Shown: positions 8,363 through 20,382, counted from the stretch's first letter. The stretch: 64,000 nt of DNA from Herbaspirillum sp. CF444 (GCF_000282135.1 NZ_AKJW01000065.1:36160-100159), one strand, 5' to 3'. Notes: generated by a model not told the origin, from the letters alone. A program made the numbers and translations.

Positions 8363-11158
8363 TCAATCAGGAGGCGGCGGCGCCAGTACGTCGCGGCTGC
8401 CGCTCTTGGACATGGAGGACAGAATGCCTGCCGCCTCCATTTGCTCCACCAGCCGCGCCGCGCGGTTGTAGCCGATGCGGAACTGACGCTGCACTGAAGA
8501 GATCGAGGCGCGGCGGCTGCGCGTGACGTAGGCCACGGCCTCGTCGTACAGCGGATCGCTTTCGTCCCCCGGTTCGCCGAACATGTCGCCTTGCTGCGGC
8601 TCTTCCGAGGCCGGACCGGCCAAAATTGCCTCCTCGTATTGCGGCTCGCCATGGGCCTTCAGATGTTCCACCACGCGATGCACTTCTTCATCCGAGACGA
8701 AGGCGCCGTGCACGCGTTGCGGATAACCGGAGCCCGGCGGCAGGAACAGCATGTCGCCGTGGCCGAGCAGGGTTTCGGCGCCCATCTGGTCCAGCACGGT
8801 GCGCGAGTCGATCTTGGACGACACCTGAAAAGCCACGCGGGTCGGGATATTGGCCTTGATCAGGCCGGTAATGACGTCGACCGACGGCCGCTGCGTCGCC
8901 AGGATCAGGTGGATGCCGGCGGCGCGCGCCTTTTGCGCCAGCCGGGCGATCAGTTCTTCGATCTTCTTGCCGGCCACCATCATGAGGTCGGCCAGTTCGT
9001 CGATGACCACCACGATCATCGGCAGGCGATCCAGCGGCTCGGGTGCATCCGGCGTCAGCGAGAACGGGTTCCTGACGTACTTCTCGGCGGCGATGCCGTC
9101 GGCGATCTTCTGGTTGTAGCCGGCGAGGTTGCGCACGCCCAGCGCCGACATCAGGCGATAACGCTTGTCCATTTCCGCCACGCACCAGGACAGCGCATGC
9201 GCGGCCAGCTTCATGTCGGTGACGACCGGCGCCAGCAGGTGAGGGATGCCGTCGTAGACCGACAATTCCAGCATCTTGGGGTCGATCATGATCAGGCGCA
9301 CGTCGTCAGGCGTGGCCTTGTACAGCAGCGACAGGATCATGGCGTTGATCGCCACCGACTTGCCGGAGCCGGTCGTGCCCGCCACCAGCATGTGCGGCGC
9401 GCGCGCCAGATCGGTCGCCACCGGCACGCCGGTGATGTCCTTGCCCATCGCCATGGTCAGGTGCGAGGCCGAACGCGCATAGGCTTCGGACTGGATGATT
9501 TCCGCCAGGCGGATCATTTGCCGCTTGGGATTGGGTAGTTCCAGGCCCATGCAGGTCTTGCCGGGAATCGTTTCCACCACGCGAATCGAGGTCAGCCCGA
9601 GCGCACGCGCCAGATCCTTCATCAGATTGACGATCTGCGCGCCGCGCACGCCCAGCGCCGGTTCGATCTCGAAACGGGTGATCACCGGCCCGGCATAGGC
9701 GCCGAGTACGGTCACGGGGACTTTGAATTCTTTCAGGCGCTGCTCGATCAACTGGCCGATTTCGACCAACTGGGCTTCGTCCATCTCCACCGGCATGTCG
9801 CTGCCCTGGTCGAGCAGGTCGATGCCGGGCAGGGGGATGTCGGTCGGGCGGTAGGGCGTGAACGTCTCGACGGTAGCGGATGTCGCAGGCTGAGGCGCGG
9901 CGACAGGCGCTTGCGTCCAGGTGCGGATTTGCATGGGCGCTGCGGGAGCCGCAGTGTAAGGCTGTTCAGGAACATCGAACAGGAGCGGCGTTTCGGCGGC
10001 AAGGGGAGCAGGCGCGGCAGGGGCGGTAGGGGCGGCGACTGATTCCCAAACCGGTTCAACCCGCGTGTCGATGATGCTGAACGGTTCGGGGGCGATGACG
10101 GCCTCGGGTTCCGGCAGATCGAACGGCAGCGGCGTTGGGATGGTTTCTGCCGGAATCTGCTGCATTCCGGCGGATGTTGGCACGGCAGGCGTGAAGCCAG
10201 GTGTGACGGCGGGCGCCGCCTGCGCTACCTGAGGAAGCGCAGGCGTTGCCGCATGAGAAGGCAGGCGCGCCGCCAGGGTGGCGCTCAGCGAGGTCGGAAT
10301 CGCCTGGCTGCGGTCGCTGGCGGTGCTGATGCGCACCTTGGTGCTACTGCCGGGAATCGGCGTAATCCGCGGTTTGCTGATGATGCTGGTGGCGAGCGTT
10401 GGTTTCGGTGCTGCCTGATGCGCCGGCGCCGGTTCGGCCGCCTGCGTAGAAGTGGAGCGCGCCAGCATGGCCTGCGTCGGCCGCAGGGCTTCAAATGGCG
10501 CCCATTCGGAGGCGGGACGAGCCGGACGCTTGAGTGGCTGCTCGGTCGAGCGCGGCGCCGTCGGCCAGTTGCCGGCGGGTGTTTGCGATGGATTGGCGCT
10601 GCGCGGCATTTCGTTGGGCAGCGGCCACGGATCCCGTTTATGAGGGAGATTACGGGTGAGATTGCCGAAAGGCTGCAGGGGCTGGGGCGGCGTTTGCGCT
10701 TTGACCAGCTTGGGCGCCTGGCTGGCAGGGAGGTTGCGCACGGTCGGCGGAATATTGGCCTGGGTGCGGCGCGGCACCGATGCCTGCACCGGCAGGCCTG
10801 CCGTATCGGGTTCGTCGCCAGCGACGGCCTTGCGGCTGCGGCCGAACAGCCAGAACAAGCCCAGCAGTCCGCTTGCCATTAAGGCAAGTACGCCGATCAG
10901 CTTGCCGACGCCGGCCGTAATGCCGCGCGCCAGCGCCTGGCCGAAGAAATCGCTGTCCAGCGCGATGTCGCCCTGGCTTCTGAGCATGGCTTCGACGGCG
11001 CTGCTGGCGCACAGGACCATCAGCGTGCCCAGCCAGATACGGATGGAACCGCGTCCGCGCAGGCCCTTGCCGGACAGCAAAGACACCACTACTCTGCCGA
11101 GCAGGGGCAGTATCCACAAAAACGACCAGCCGAACCAATCAAGTAAAAATAAGCGCAT
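8363..11158 (-). CDS. ftsK: DNA translocase FtsK
   Basis: A 931-residue membrane-anchored DNA pump that moves chromosome termini at the septum. About three hydrophobic segments lie in residues 8-105, fewer than the four usual in FtsK. A long Pro/Ala-rich linker follows to about residue 440, then the motor with Walker A (GTTGSGKS), the FtsK Walker B region ([14 protein letters not shown]) and the C-terminal winged-helix gamma domain ([22 protein letters not shown]) that reads KOPS-type sites. Betaproteobacteria often carry two FtsK paralogues, and the reduced anchor suggests this may be the second one. That is inference. Confidence 0.93.
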   Translation of the reverse strand: MRLFLLDWFGWSFLWILPLLGRVVVSLLSGKGLRGRGSIRIWLGTLMVLCASSAVEAMLRSQGDIALDSDFFGQALARGITAGVGKLIGVLALMASGLLGLFWLFGRSRKAVAGDEPDTAGLPVQASVPRRTQANIPPTVRNLPASQAPKLVKAQTPPQPLQPFGNLTRNLPHKRDPWPLPNEMPRSANPSQTPAGNWPTAPRSTEQPLKRPARPASEWAPFEALRPTQAMLARSTSTQAAEPAPAHQAAPKPTLATSIISKPRITPIPGSSTKVRISTASDRSQAIPTSLSATLAARLPSHAATPALPQVAQAAPAVTPGFTPAVPTSAGMQQIPAETIPTPLPFDLPEPEAVIAPEPFSIIDTRVEPVWESVAAPTAPAAPAPLAAETPLLFDVPEQPYTAAPAAPMQIRTWTQAPVAAPQPATSATVETFTPYRPTDIPLPGIDLLDQGSDMPVEMDEAQLVEIGQLIEQRLKEFKVPVTVLGAYAGPVITRFEIEPALGVRGAQIVNLMKDLARALGLTSIRVVETIPGKTCMGLELPNPKRQMIRLAEIIQSEAYARSASHLTMAMGKDITGVPVATDLARAPHMLVAGTTGSGKSVAINAMILSLLYKATPDDVRLIMIDPKMLELSVYDGIPHLLAPVVTDMKLAAHALSWCVAEMDKRYRLMSALGVRNLAGYNQKIADGIAAEKYVRNPFSLTPDAPEPLDRLPMIVVVIDELADLMMVAGKKIEELIARLAQKARAAGIHLILATQRPSVDVITGLIKANIPTRVAFQVSSKIDSRTVLDQMGAETLLGHGDMLFLPPGSGYPQRVHGAFVSDEEVHRVVEHLKAHGEPQYEEAILAGPASEEPQQGDMFGEPGDESDPLYDEAVAYVTRSRRASISSVQRQFRIGYNRAARLVEQMEAAGILSSMSKSGSRDVLAPPPPD

Positions 11159-11334
11159 CCCCTAAGTTTACAGGAAGCCGGGACGCAAACTGAATTTTCC
11201 GGCGGGGAAAACAAAAAATCGACAAAAAAGCGGCTAAAAAAGCGGAGCGCGCCAGGCAGAAAAAAGCCCGCTTTCCGGCGACCACAGCAGCAATTTAGCC
11301 GGCCTTTAAGTCATCGGCGAGTCCCGGGGCCGCC

Positions 11335-11775
11335 TCAGGCCGCAGGCATCTTGCGGAAGCCGATGGCGAAACGGTTCCAGGCGTTGATGGTGTTGATCGC
11401 CAGAGTCAGGTTGACCAGCTCGGCATCGGTGAACTGGGCGCGCACCAGGGCGTAATCTTCGTCAGGCGCGCCGGTTTGCGAGATCAGGGTCAGCGATTCG
11501 CTCCAGGCCAGCGCGGCGCGTTCGCGTTCGGTGAAGAACGGGGTTTCGCGCCAGACCGGGACGGCGTAGAGGCGGCGTTCGGTTTCGCCGGCCTTGCGGG
11601 CGTCGGCGGTGTGCATGTCGACGCAGAAGGCGCAGCCGTTGATCAGCGATACGCGCAGGCGGACCAGTTCCAGCAGGGAGGTTTCGAGGCCGAGTTTGCC
11701 GACCACGTTTTCCAGTGCAATCATGCCTTTGAGGACTTCAGGGGATGCCTTGTAGAAATCGACGCGTTGTTCCAT
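11335..11775 (-). CDS. AhpD-like carboxymuconolactone decarboxylase-family protein
   Basis: A 146-residue protein with the CxxC-x3-H active site (CAFCVDMH) near residue 50 and the family ending in which NRFAIGF follows a conserved TINAWN helix. Such proteins are alkylhydroperoxidase-like redox enzymes that reduce peroxides with thiol electrons. A clear ribosome binding site (GAAGGAG) precedes the ATG. It is divergent from a MocR/PdxR-type regulator across about 210 bp, an arrangement common for this enzyme family, so the regulator probably controls it. Confidence 0.88.
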   Translation of the reverse strand: MEQRVDFYKASPEVLKGMIALENVVGKLGLETSLLELVRLRVSLINGCAFCVDMHTADARKAGETERRLYAVPVWRETPFFTERERAALAWSESLTLISQTGAPDEDYALVRAQFTDAELVNLTLAINTINAWNRFAIGFRKMPAA

Positions 11776-11986
11776 GGTAATGCTCCTTCAGAGTGAGTAA
11801 AAAAAGTCATGTGGCGTCGGCATCTCAGTTGCTTGGAGTGCTTGTTTTGCTTGGCCAGTGACGTCATCTTAAGGAGTCCAATACCCTGCGCAGATAACCA
11901 ATTCTCCGAAAAATGAGGAGACCACTTCCGGCGCTGCGGCTAAAATCGCGGTGACAACAACAAGCATAGCGAACACCGGAAGCTCC

Positions 11987-13435
11987 ATGGAATTGCACAT
12001 CGTCATCGAAGGAAACAAAGACCTGGCCGGGCAGGTGTACCGCCAGTTGCGCGACGCCATCCTGACCGGCCGCCTGGCGCCGGGAGAACAGGTGCCGCCG
12101 TCGCGGCTGCTGGCGACGCAACTGGGCCTGTCGCGCAAAACGGTCTCGGAAGCCTACAGCCGCCTGACGCTGGACAAGCTGCTGGTCGGCCGGATCGGCA
12201 GCGGCACCTTCGTCAATACGCCGGCGGAGGCCAAACCCAAGACCAGGCGTTTTGAAAGCCAGGACCTCGCGGCCGGCAAGCTCATCGCGCACTGGCTCGA
12301 TCAGTCGTTTCCGCTGTTGATGCGGCACGTCGGCCCGGAAACGCGCTCGCAATATGATTTCATGGGCGGCATCCCGGTGCGCCGGCAATTCCCGCAGGAA
12401 GAATGGCGCCAATGCGTGCTGTACGGTTTACGCCAGATCAGCGAATCGCGCGGATTTTATGCAGAGACCGAAGGCCTGCCGGCGCTGCGCGAAGCGATCG
12501 CGCGCCACGTATCGTTTTCACGCGGAGTGCAATGTACGGCCGCCGACGTGCTGGTGACTAACGGCGCGCAGCAGGCGCTGGACCTGATTGCGCGCGTGCT
12601 GGTGGAGCCGGGCAGCGTGACGGCGGTGGAAGATCCCGGCTATCCGCCGGCGCGCATGCTGTTCTCTGCGCAAGGCGCCAAGGTGGTGGGCATTCCGGTG
12701 GACAGCGAGGGTATGCAGGTCGACCTGATTCCGGATGGGACGCGCCTGATCTACGTAACGCCGGCGCACCAGTTTCCGCTCGGCATGCCGATGAGCCCGG
12801 CGCGCCGCACGGCCTTGCTGGCGCGCGCGCGTGAATTGCGCGCCATTGTCATTGAAGACGACTACGACAGCGAGTTCCGCTACGAAGGGCGGCCCATGGA
12901 TTCACTGCAGAGCATGGACCAGGACGGGCTGGTGGCGTTTGTCGGCACGTTCTCCAAATCCATGAATCCGGAATTGCGGGTAGGCTACGTGATCGCGCCG
13001 CCGGCCATCCTGCGCGCGATGACCGTGGTCAAGGGCTTGTCGGACTGGCATACGCCGACCATGACCCAGTGGGCGATGGCCAAGTTCATCGATGAGGGCT
13101 ATCTGCAAAAGCACATCCGCCGCTGCCACGGCATTTACGTCGCGCGACGCGAAAAGCTGCATGCCGCACTCAACGGCCATCTCAAGCCGTGGATGCGCGC
13201 GGTGCCGACCACCGCCGGTTTCCATCTGGCGGCGGAGCTGACGGCCGAGGTCGACATGGTGCAACTGCTGCGACTGGCGCGCAGGGTGGATGTGGCGCTG
13301 TACACACTGGACGAGTTCTACTATCGGATCGAGCCGCAGCCGGCGCTGTTCTTCGGCTATGGCGCCATCGAGTCGCTCGACATCGAAGTTGCACTGGGGA
13401 GGGTGGCGACGATTCTGAACGAGCTGACTTCTTAG
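11987..13435 (+). CDS. MocR/PdxR-type GntR regulator with aminotransferase domain
   Basis: A 482-residue regulator. Residues 10-75 form a GntR winged helix (YRQLRDAILTGRLAPGEQVP, then LSRKTVSEAYSRL). The rest is a class I aminotransferase fold with the PLP region FVGTFSKSMNPELRVGYV (Lys in the SKS motif) and VIEDDYDSEFRY. Members bind pyridoxal phosphate as an effector and control vitamin B6, taurine or other amine genes. The start at 11987 places the first residues directly before the DNA-binding domain, and twelve further codons upstream are open. The divergent AhpD-like gene is its likely target. Confidence 0.9.
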   Translation: MELHIVIEGNKDLAGQVYRQLRDAILTGRLAPGEQVPPSRLLATQLGLSRKTVSEAYSRLTLDKLLVGRIGSGTFVNTPAEAKPKTRRFESQDLAAGKLIAHWLDQSFPLLMRHVGPETRSQYDFMGGIPVRRQFPQEEWRQCVLYGLRQISESRGFYAETEGLPALREAIARHVSFSRGVQCTAADVLVTNGAQQALDLIARVLVEPGSVTAVEDPGYPPARMLFSAQGAKVVGIPVDSEGMQVDLIPDGTRLIYVTPAHQFPLGMPMSPARRTALLARARELRAIVIEDDYDSEFRYEGRPMDSLQSMDQDGLVAFVGTFSKSMNPELRVGYVIAPPAILRAMTVVKGLSDWHTPTMTQWAMAKFIDEGYLQKHIRRCHGIYVARREKLHAALNGHLKPWMRAVPTTAGFHLAAELTAEVDMVQLLRLARRVDVALYTLDEFYYRIEPQPALFFGYGAIESLDIEVALGRVATILNELTS

Positions 13436-13446
13436 GGCCGCCTCGA

Positions 13447-13857
13447 TTAAGCAACTTCAATCATCGGATAGAAATCCCGATCTTCGCGCTTCATGCGCTC
13501 AAACAGGATCTTCAATACGCGATTCGCCTCGGCGCGGAATCCTTCCGGATTGGCGATCAGATGGCCGGCATCATTCCATTTGCGCGCAAATTCACTATAA
13601 GTCTCGGCAATATGCGTCATCTCGTGCTGATACTGCTTGCCCAGCATCGCCAGGCGCGGGTTGTTGGCTTCCTGCAGGGCGGGGTAGAGGAATTTGTCTT
13701 CGATGGACAGATGCAGCTTGATGACCGAGCTCATCTTGATCACAAGGGCCGCGATATCGGCGGCGTTCCGGGCGATCCCTTCATGGGACAGCTCCTTGAG
13801 TGTGCGGATGCTGTCGAAGATGGCGATATGCTGGTGTTTGTATTTGTCGATGTTCAT
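13447..13857 (-). CDS. Hemerythrin-like protein of the NO-response cluster
   Basis: A 136-residue helical protein with the spaced His/Glu ligands of the hemerythrin/HHE fold: HQHIAIF near the start, HLSIEDKFLYP in the middle, HEMTHIAE later. These proteins carry a di-iron centre and are used for oxygen or NO sensing, NO handling, or iron-cluster repair. The ATG at 13857 opens at the first helix, and the upstream extension lacks family character. It lies downstream of hmp on the same strand, but a hairpin with a T-run (13890-13935) lies between them, so it may be only partly co-transcribed. Confidence 0.82.
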   Translation of the reverse strand: MNIDKYKHQHIAIFDSIRTLKELSHEGIARNAADIAALVIKMSSVIKLHLSIEDKFLYPALQEANNPRLAMLGKQYQHEMTHIAETYSEFARKWNDAGHLIANPEGFRAEANRVLKILFERMKREDRDFYPMIEVA

Positions 13858-13889
13858 GGAAATGCTCGCTTGGGTCTGAAATGTGACGG

Positions 13890-13935
13890 AAAAAACGCCG
13901 GACCACGCTGATGCATGATGTCGCCCGATCCGGCG
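13890..13935 (-). terminator. Terminator-like hairpin between hmp and the hemerythrin gene
   Basis: On the minus strand, CGCCGGA (from 13935) pairs with TCCGGCG, followed by six T residues. The stem is 7 bp and the loop is long (26 nt), so termination is probably partial. It could lower expression of the downstream hemerythrin gene. Confidence 0.45.
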
Positions 13936-13967
13936 CAAAACTCACGATGCTGTCGGGACGACTTCCA

Positions 13968-15149
13968 TCAATCCAGCGACGAAGCCGGACCGAAGAACTC
14001 GTAACGGCTTTGCGCCGCCGGCACGCCGAGGTCCTGCAGGTGGCGCTTGACGGCTTTCATGAAGGACTTGGGACCGACGAAATAAGCGTCCACGTCCATC
14101 GATGCCGGCAGCCAGTTGCCGAGTTTGTCGCGATCGATATAGCCGGTCGCATGCGGCGCCGGGTCCTGTTCGCGCGGCTGCTCGTAGCAGAAGTAGTGCT
14201 GCAGCTGCGGATGCGCTTGCGCCAGATCGGCGATCTTCTTGCCGAAGGCATGTACGCCGCCGTGGCGCGCGGCATGGATGAACACCACCGGACGCCCGGT
14301 CGGCAGCGCCGCATCCAGCATCGCCAGCATCGGCGTGATCCCGACGCCGCCGCTGATCAGCACCAGCGGCTTGTCGCTGGCGGTCAGCGTGAACTCGCCG
14401 GAAGGCGGCATCAGGTCGATGGTCTTGCCGACCGTCATGCGGTCGTGCAGATAGTTGGATACCTTGCCGTTCGGCTCGCGCTTGACGCTGATGCGGTACA
14501 TCTTGCTGTTGGGCGCGGCCGACAGCGAATATTGGCGGCGCATTTCTTCGCCGTCGACATCGACGCGCAGGCCGATGTACTGGCCCGGCAGGTAGGACAG
14601 GATCGCCTTGCCGTCTTCCGGCGCGAAATAGAAGGAGGTGATTTCGTCGCTTTCCTCGACCCGGCGCACCACCACGAACTTGCGCATGCCGCGCCAGCCG
14701 CCGTCGGCGATTTCCCTGGCGGCGTAGATGCCTTCTTCGGCGCCGATCAGGATGCCGGCCAGTTGCTGATACGCTGCGCTCCAGGCTTCGATGACCTGGT
14801 CGGTGGCGATCTCGGCGCCCAGCACTTCACGGATGGCGCGCAGCAGGCAGTCGCCGACCATCGGATAATGCTCCGGCAGGATCTGCAGGGCAACGTGCTT
14901 GTTGACGATGGTGCTGACCAGGCCGCCGAGCTGCTCCAACTGGTCGATATGACGCGCATACATCAGCACGCCGTTGGCCAGCGCGCGTTGCTGGTCGCCG
15001 CTGCCTTGGTGGGCTTTGTTGAAGTAGGGGATGACTTGCGGATAATCGCGCATCAGCATTTTGTAGAAATGCGTGGTCAGCGCTTCGCCGCCGCTTTCCA
15101 GCAGAGGAACGGTGGATTTAACGATGGCGCGGTGAGCGTCGGATAGCAT
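13968..15149 (-). CDS. hmp: Flavohemoprotein, nitric oxide dioxygenase Hmp
   Basis: A 393-residue enzyme that oxidises NO to nitrate with O2 and NADH. The globin domain (1-138) has distal Tyr29 and proximal His85 at the expected places. The reductase half has the FAD motif RQYSLSAAP and the NAD motif GGVGITPMLAML, and it ends with FFGPA. Length equals the family norm. Upstream lie a sigma-54 promoter and NorR-type sites shared with the divergent norR, so this is the NO-induced output gene. The ATG is preceded by AGAGG. Confidence 0.96.
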   Translation of the reverse strand: MLSDAHRAIVKSTVPLLESGGEALTTHFYKMLMRDYPQVIPYFNKAHQGSGDQQRALANGVLMYARHIDQLEQLGGLVSTIVNKHVALQILPEHYPMVGDCLLRAIREVLGAEIATDQVIEAWSAAYQQLAGILIGAEEGIYAAREIADGGWRGMRKFVVVRRVEESDEITSFYFAPEDGKAILSYLPGQYIGLRVDVDGEEMRRQYSLSAAPNSKMYRISVKREPNGKVSNYLHDRMTVGKTIDLMPPSGEFTLTASDKPLVLISGGVGITPMLAMLDAALPTGRPVVFIHAARHGGVHAFGKKIADLAQAHPQLQHYFCYEQPREQDPAPHATGYIDRDKLGNWLPASMDVDAYFVGPKSFMKAVKRHLQDLGVPAAQSRYEFFGPASSLD

Positions 15150-15239
15150 GGAGGGCCTCTTTCAAGTGGGTTAGTCCGGAGAAAATCGGGAAAAACATCG
15201 AAATGTCGCTGCAAAAAATCATTTCGTCCCTGTTCTCTA

Positions 15240-15255
15240 TACAATCTCCATGCCA
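15240..15255 (-). promoter_or_regulatory. Sigma-54 promoter for hmp
   Basis: On the minus strand the sequence TGGCATGGAGATTGTA matches the -24/-12 consensus TGGCACG-N4-TTGCA with two mismatches and exact spacing. Transcription would begin near 15229, about 80 bp before the hmp start codon. Confidence 0.75.
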
Positions 15256-15297
15256 GTATAAAAATCCTTTACAATCAGTTGCTTAGAAATTTGACGA

Positions 15298-15323
15298 GTC
15301 AAATTGACCCGAGTCAAATCGAC
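15298..15323. promoter_or_regulatory. Two NorR enhancer sites (GT-N7-AC)
   Basis: GTCAAATTGAC (15298-15308) is a perfect inverted repeat around one central base, and GTCAAATCGAC (15313-15323) repeats it 15 bp further on. Both fit the GT-N7-AC core bound by NorR. They lie 43-83 bp upstream of the sigma-54 promoter for hmp and just ahead of the norR start. A further TTGAC half site is at 15291-15295. Confidence 0.75.
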
Positions 15324-15338
15324 ACGAAAAGAGTAAAA

Positions 15339-16898
<1,560 letters not shown>

Positions 16899-16917
16899 TC
16901 CAACCGGACGTATAACC

Positions 16918-16996
16918 GTCGTCCCAGCGCACGCTGGGACCCAGTGTCGTTATGACCGTCTTTACGACGCTGGGTCCCGACTTTCGTCAGGACGAC
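16918..16996 (+). repeat. 79-bp palindromic intergenic repeat, copy 2
   Basis: Same length and hairpin order as copy 1, with a few substitutions in the loops (for example CGCACG for CGAACG in the first hairpin). It lies between the 3' ends of norR and the chemoreceptor gene. Confidence 0.9.
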
Positions 16997-17014
16997 AGCT
17001 TCGGTTTCTTCGAC

Positions 17015-18748
17015 TTAAAACTGCTCCCACGAGCCGCTGTCATCAGCAGCCGGGGCGGTAGTCGCAATCGCTTTCCTGGCCGATGAAGCCGCCGGTGCTG
17101 AGGATTTGGCCGGCAACGGCGCCGGTTTCGGTGTGATGTTGACGGTGCGTTTTGGTGCGGGAGCGACATGCGCGTGGCTTTGTGGCTGCGCCAGCGCATG
17201 GCGATCCAGCTTGAATACGCTGACGGTCTGCGACAGGTTGCTTGCCTGTTCCTGCAACGATTGTGCTGCGGCAGCGGCTTCTTCCACCAGCGCAGCGTTC
17301 TGCTGCGTCACTTCATCCATCTGGGTAATCGCACGGTTGATTTCATCGAGGCCGACGCTTTGCTCCTGGCTGGCGGCGGTGATTTCGCCGACGATGTCGG
17401 TGACGCGCTTGACGCTGCTGACGACCTCATCCATGGTCGATCCGGCCTGTTCGACCAGCTTGCTGCCGACGTCGACCTTGGCGACGGAGTCGTCGATCAG
17501 GGTCTTGATTTCTTTCGCGGCGGCGGAAGAGCGTTGCGCCAGGCTGCGCACTTCGGAGGCGACCACGGCAAAGCCGCGGCCTTGCTCGCCGGCGCGTGCC
17601 GCTTCCACGGCGGCGTTGAGCGCAAGGATATTGGTCTGGAAGGCAATGCCGTCGATGACGCTGATGATGTCGACGATCTTGCGCGAGGATTCGTTGATGG
17701 AGCCCATGGTGTCGACCACCTGACCGACCACGTTGCCGCCCTGGATCGCGACTGCCGAGGCCGATACCGCCAGCTGGTTGGCCTGGCGCGCGTTGTCGGC
17801 GTTCTGCTTGACGGTCGAGGTCAGCTCTTCCATGGCCGAGGCGGTTTCTTCCAGCGAGCCGGCCTGCTGCTCGGTGCGCGAGGACAGGTCCATGTTGCCG
17901 GTGGCGATTTCGCTCGATGCGGTCGAGATGGTATCGGTGCCGGTGCGCACGTTGCTGACGATGCGCAGCAGGTTGTCGTTCATCAGCTTGAGCGCGCCCA
18001 GCAACTGGCCGGTTTCGTCATTGCTGTTTTGCCGGATGTCCGCGGTCAGGTCGCCGTCGGCCACCTGGCGGGCAACCTTGACCGCTTCTCCCAGCGGCTG
18101 CGAGATAAGGCGGGCGATCCAGATCGCCAGCGCCAATGCCGCTGCCACGCAGACCGCCAGCATGCCGATGATCCATATGCGCGCGCTGGCGTAGGTTTCG
18201 TCGGCAGTCTTGCTGGACTTTTCGGAACCGTTGTCGTTGACGTCGACCAGCTTGTCGACTAGTTCAACCATCTGGCGATAATTTTTGGTGGAGTCGCCCT
18301 TGAACAGGGCGCGCGCTTCCTGGTCCTTGTTCTGGCGGGACAGGGCGATGATCTTGGGATGCTCGCCGACGAAAATGTCGATGGCTTTGACGACATCCGG
18401 ATAAATGGCGCGTTCCTCCGGCTCGGTGATCTGTCCTTCGTATTTTTTGCGTAGTGCAAGCAGCGTATCGATTTGTTTGTTGACGTTTTGCTCGATGTCG
18501 TCGAACTCCTTGGGATCCGAAGCCATGATGTGCTGCTGCTCGAAGCTGCGTATGCGGGCTGCGGTGAATTTCAGTTGCGCCAGTGTGCGTATGGTCGGCA
18601 GCCAGTTGGTCGAAATGTCGGTGGAAGCCGTGTTGACCTTGTCCAGCTGGACGATGGCGAAGACACCGAGGCCAAGCACAAGCACGATCACAGATAGAAA
18701 AGTTGCGATCAGTTTGGTGGCGATTTTCAAGTTATAAAACCATTTCAT
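17015..18748 (-). CDS. Methyl-accepting chemotaxis protein with CheR-docking tail
   Basis: A 577-residue chemoreceptor. A membrane segment at about 12-32, a four-helix-bundle sensor domain to about 190, a second membrane segment, HAMP (residues 215-265) and the signalling hairpin with [30 protein letters not shown]. The last residues, SWEQF, match the xWxxF pentapeptide that tethers CheR/CheB after a flexible Ala/Pro linker. The start at 18748 is fixed by the ribosome binding site GAGGAGAG. The ligand is unknown. It is not part of a chemotaxis operon here. Confidence 0.93.
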   Translation of the reverse strand: MKWFYNLKIATKLIATFLSVIVLVLGLGVFAIVQLDKVNTASTDISTNWLPTIRTLAQLKFTAARIRSFEQQHIMASDPKEFDDIEQNVNKQIDTLLALRKKYEGQITEPEERAIYPDVVKAIDIFVGEHPKIIALSRQNKDQEARALFKGDSTKNYRQMVELVDKLVDVNDNGSEKSSKTADETYASARIWIIGMLAVCVAAALALAIWIARLISQPLGEAVKVARQVADGDLTADIRQNSNDETGQLLGALKLMNDNLLRIVSNVRTGTDTISTASSEIATGNMDLSSRTEQQAGSLEETASAMEELTSTVKQNADNARQANQLAVSASAVAIQGGNVVGQVVDTMGSINESSRKIVDIISVIDGIAFQTNILALNAAVEAARAGEQGRGFAVVASEVRSLAQRSSAAAKEIKTLIDDSVAKVDVGSKLVEQAGSTMDEVVSSVKRVTDIVGEITAASQEQSVGLDEINRAITQMDEVTQQNAALVEEAAAAAQSLQEQASNLSQTVSVFKLDRHALAQPQSHAHVAPAPKRTVNITPKPAPLPAKSSAPAASSARKAIATTAPAADDSGSWEQF

Positions 18749-18782
18749 TATTCTCTCCTCGGTGGATGAATCGCCGGCGCCG

Positions 18783-18808
18783 ACACGCATACCTATAAGT
18801 ATGCGTGT
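18783..18808. promoter_or_regulatory. Inverted repeat upstream of the chemoreceptor gene
   Basis: ACACGCATAC and GTATGCGTGT are perfect 10-bp arms with a six-base spacer (CTATAA). It lies 35 bp before the chemoreceptor start codon on the minus strand, so it is either an operator or a leader hairpin. No T-run follows. Confidence 0.5.
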
Positions 18809-18971
18809 ACATAGAATTGCATAAAAAATAACTTTTCTCAAACAAAACCGGTTATTTCTTGTAAATTTTTTGATAATTTTTACCTTGCAATTTCGTGTTG
18901 TTTCGCAGGTGGCACGTCCGTTGCTTAAAGCTGACGGATCGTCAGTCACCCGTCAGAAAAGGATAGATGCC

Positions 18972-19487
18972 ATGCCGCAGAAATCAGACTTTCCCGAACA
19001 AGGCCTGAGACCTACACAGGACCAGATCCGCCGCCATTTGCGGCGTTCGAACGAGGTCGCCAAACGCGCCGTGAGCATCGGCCACCATCCCTTCGGCGCC
19101 ATCCTGGTCGGGCCCGATCAGGAGACCGTGCTCATGGAGCAATGCAATGTCGACACCGTTAATCATGCCGAGGCCGTGCTGGCGCGCACGGCGGCATTGA
19201 ACTATTCGCCGGAATATTTATGGAGCTGCACCTTGTACACCTCGGTCGAGCCCTGCTGCATGTGCGCCGGCACGGCCTATTGGGCCAACATCGGCCGCGT
19301 GGTGTATGGCATGACCGAGCGTCAGTTGCTCGACGTGACCGGCGCGCACAAGGAGAACCCGACCATGAGCGTGGATGCGCGCTATGTGTTCGATCACTGC
19401 CAGAAGCCGGTCGAGCTGATCGGGCCGATGCCGGACATGGTGGATGAAATCGTGGAGTTGCAGCGCAGCTTCTGGGCGTCGCGTTAA
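18972..19487 (+). CDS. Nucleoside/cytidine deaminase-family protein
   Basis: A 171-residue zinc deaminase. HAEA (catalytic Glu and first zinc ligand) and EPCCMCAG (PCxxC zinc ligands) are present at the normal spacing. Its size and sequence style resemble guanine deaminase or tRNA-adenosine-deaminase-like enzymes rather than short cytidine deaminases. The start at 18972 follows an AAAAGGA box. The neighbouring DeoR regulator and NudK on the right suggest a nucleotide-salvage setting, but the substrate cannot be named. Confidence 0.87.
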   Translation: MPQKSDFPEQGLRPTQDQIRRHLRRSNEVAKRAVSIGHHPFGAILVGPDQETVLMEQCNVDTVNHAEAVLARTAALNYSPEYLWSCTLYTSVEPCCMCAGTAYWANIGRVVYGMTERQLLDVTGAHKENPTMSVDARYVFDHCQKPVELIGPMPDMVDEIVELQRSFWASR

Positions 19488-19524
19488 GAATCTGCAACGA
19501 GAGGCTAAAACTTCCCGAGCGGGT

Positions 19525-20280
19525 TCAAGCCAGCGTGATGTCGATGCCTTGCGCCTGATACGGCACAATCAGCTCCGATGCCGTATCCCGATTGACGACG
19601 ATGCGGCCGACTTCGGCCAGCGGGACGATTTCGAACGGCGAGGTGGTTTCCAGCTTGTCCGGCGAGGCCAGCACCACGGTTTCGGCCGCGGCGCGGCTGA
19701 AGGCGCGCTTGATGGCGGCTTCTTCGAAATCCAGCGAAGTGATGCCGGTGCGCGGGTGCAGGCTGCACACGCCCATGAAGTATTGATCGGCGCGCACTTT
19801 GGCGATTTCTTCGATGGTGCCGCTGCCCATCGCCACCACAGAATGCTTGAACAGTCTGCCGCCGATGATGATCACCTCGATGTGCGCATGGGTGGACAGC
19901 TCGACCGCAATCGACGGGCTGTGCGTGACGACGGTGGCGTGCAGATCGGGAGCAAGATGGCGCGCCAGTTGCACGCAGGTCGTGCCGCCGTCGATGAACA
20001 CCACCTGGCCGGGCTGGATCAGGGCCGCCGCCGCGCGGCCGATGTCGGCCTTGGCGCCGGGTTCGATGTTCTGCCGGTTGGCGAACATCACCAGCGGCGG
20101 CGTGATCGGCAGGGCGCCGCCATGCACGCGCCGCAATAAGCCTTCTTTTGCCAGTTCACGCAAATCCCTCCTGATGGTGTCCTCGGACACCTCCAGTTGC
20201 TCGCTCACCGGTTTGGCGACGATGCGCCCGTCCTGGCTCAGGAGGTCGAGCAGATGTTTTTTCCGTTGGCTGGTCAGCAT
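19525..20280 (-). CDS. DeoR-family transcriptional regulator
   Basis: A 251-residue regulator. Residues 1-57 are the DeoR helix-turn-helix (SQRKKHLLDLLSQDGRI, VSEDTIRRDLRELAKEGLLRRVHGG), followed by a sugar-isomerase-like effector domain with IDGGTTCVQLARHL and VALASPDK-type strands. Such proteins sense phosphorylated sugars. It is divergent from nudK, and an extended inverted repeat upstream (20341-20382) is its probable operator. The target pathway is not obvious from the neighbours. Confidence 0.88.
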   Translation of the reverse strand: MLTSQRKKHLLDLLSQDGRIVAKPVSEQLEVSEDTIRRDLRELAKEGLLRRVHGGALPITPPLVMFANRQNIEPGAKADIGRAAAALIQPGQVVFIDGGTTCVQLARHLAPDLHATVVTHSPSIAVELSTHAHIEVIIIGGRLFKHSVVAMGSGTIEEIAKVRADQYFMGVCSLHPRTGITSLDFEEAAIKRAFSRAAAETVVLASPDKLETTSPFEIVPLAEVGRIVVNRDTASELIVPYQAQGIDITLA

Positions 20281-20340
20281 GGATTTTTCCGATGAACAAG
20301 AGGCGTCAGTGTACAAGCAGCGAACAAGATTGCGTGCAGG

Positions 20341-20382
20341 TTCGTGCAATACCGTGAATATTTTCATGAATTATTGCACGAA
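20341..20382. promoter_or_regulatory. Probable DeoR operator
   Basis: TTCGTGCAAT (20341-20350) and ATTGCACGAA (20373-20382) are perfect inverted 10-mers. Between and after them are related words (GTGAATATT, CGAATATTC, TTTCACGATATTGCATG), so the deoR-nudK spacer carries several overlapping AT-rich half sites. Confidence 0.55.
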
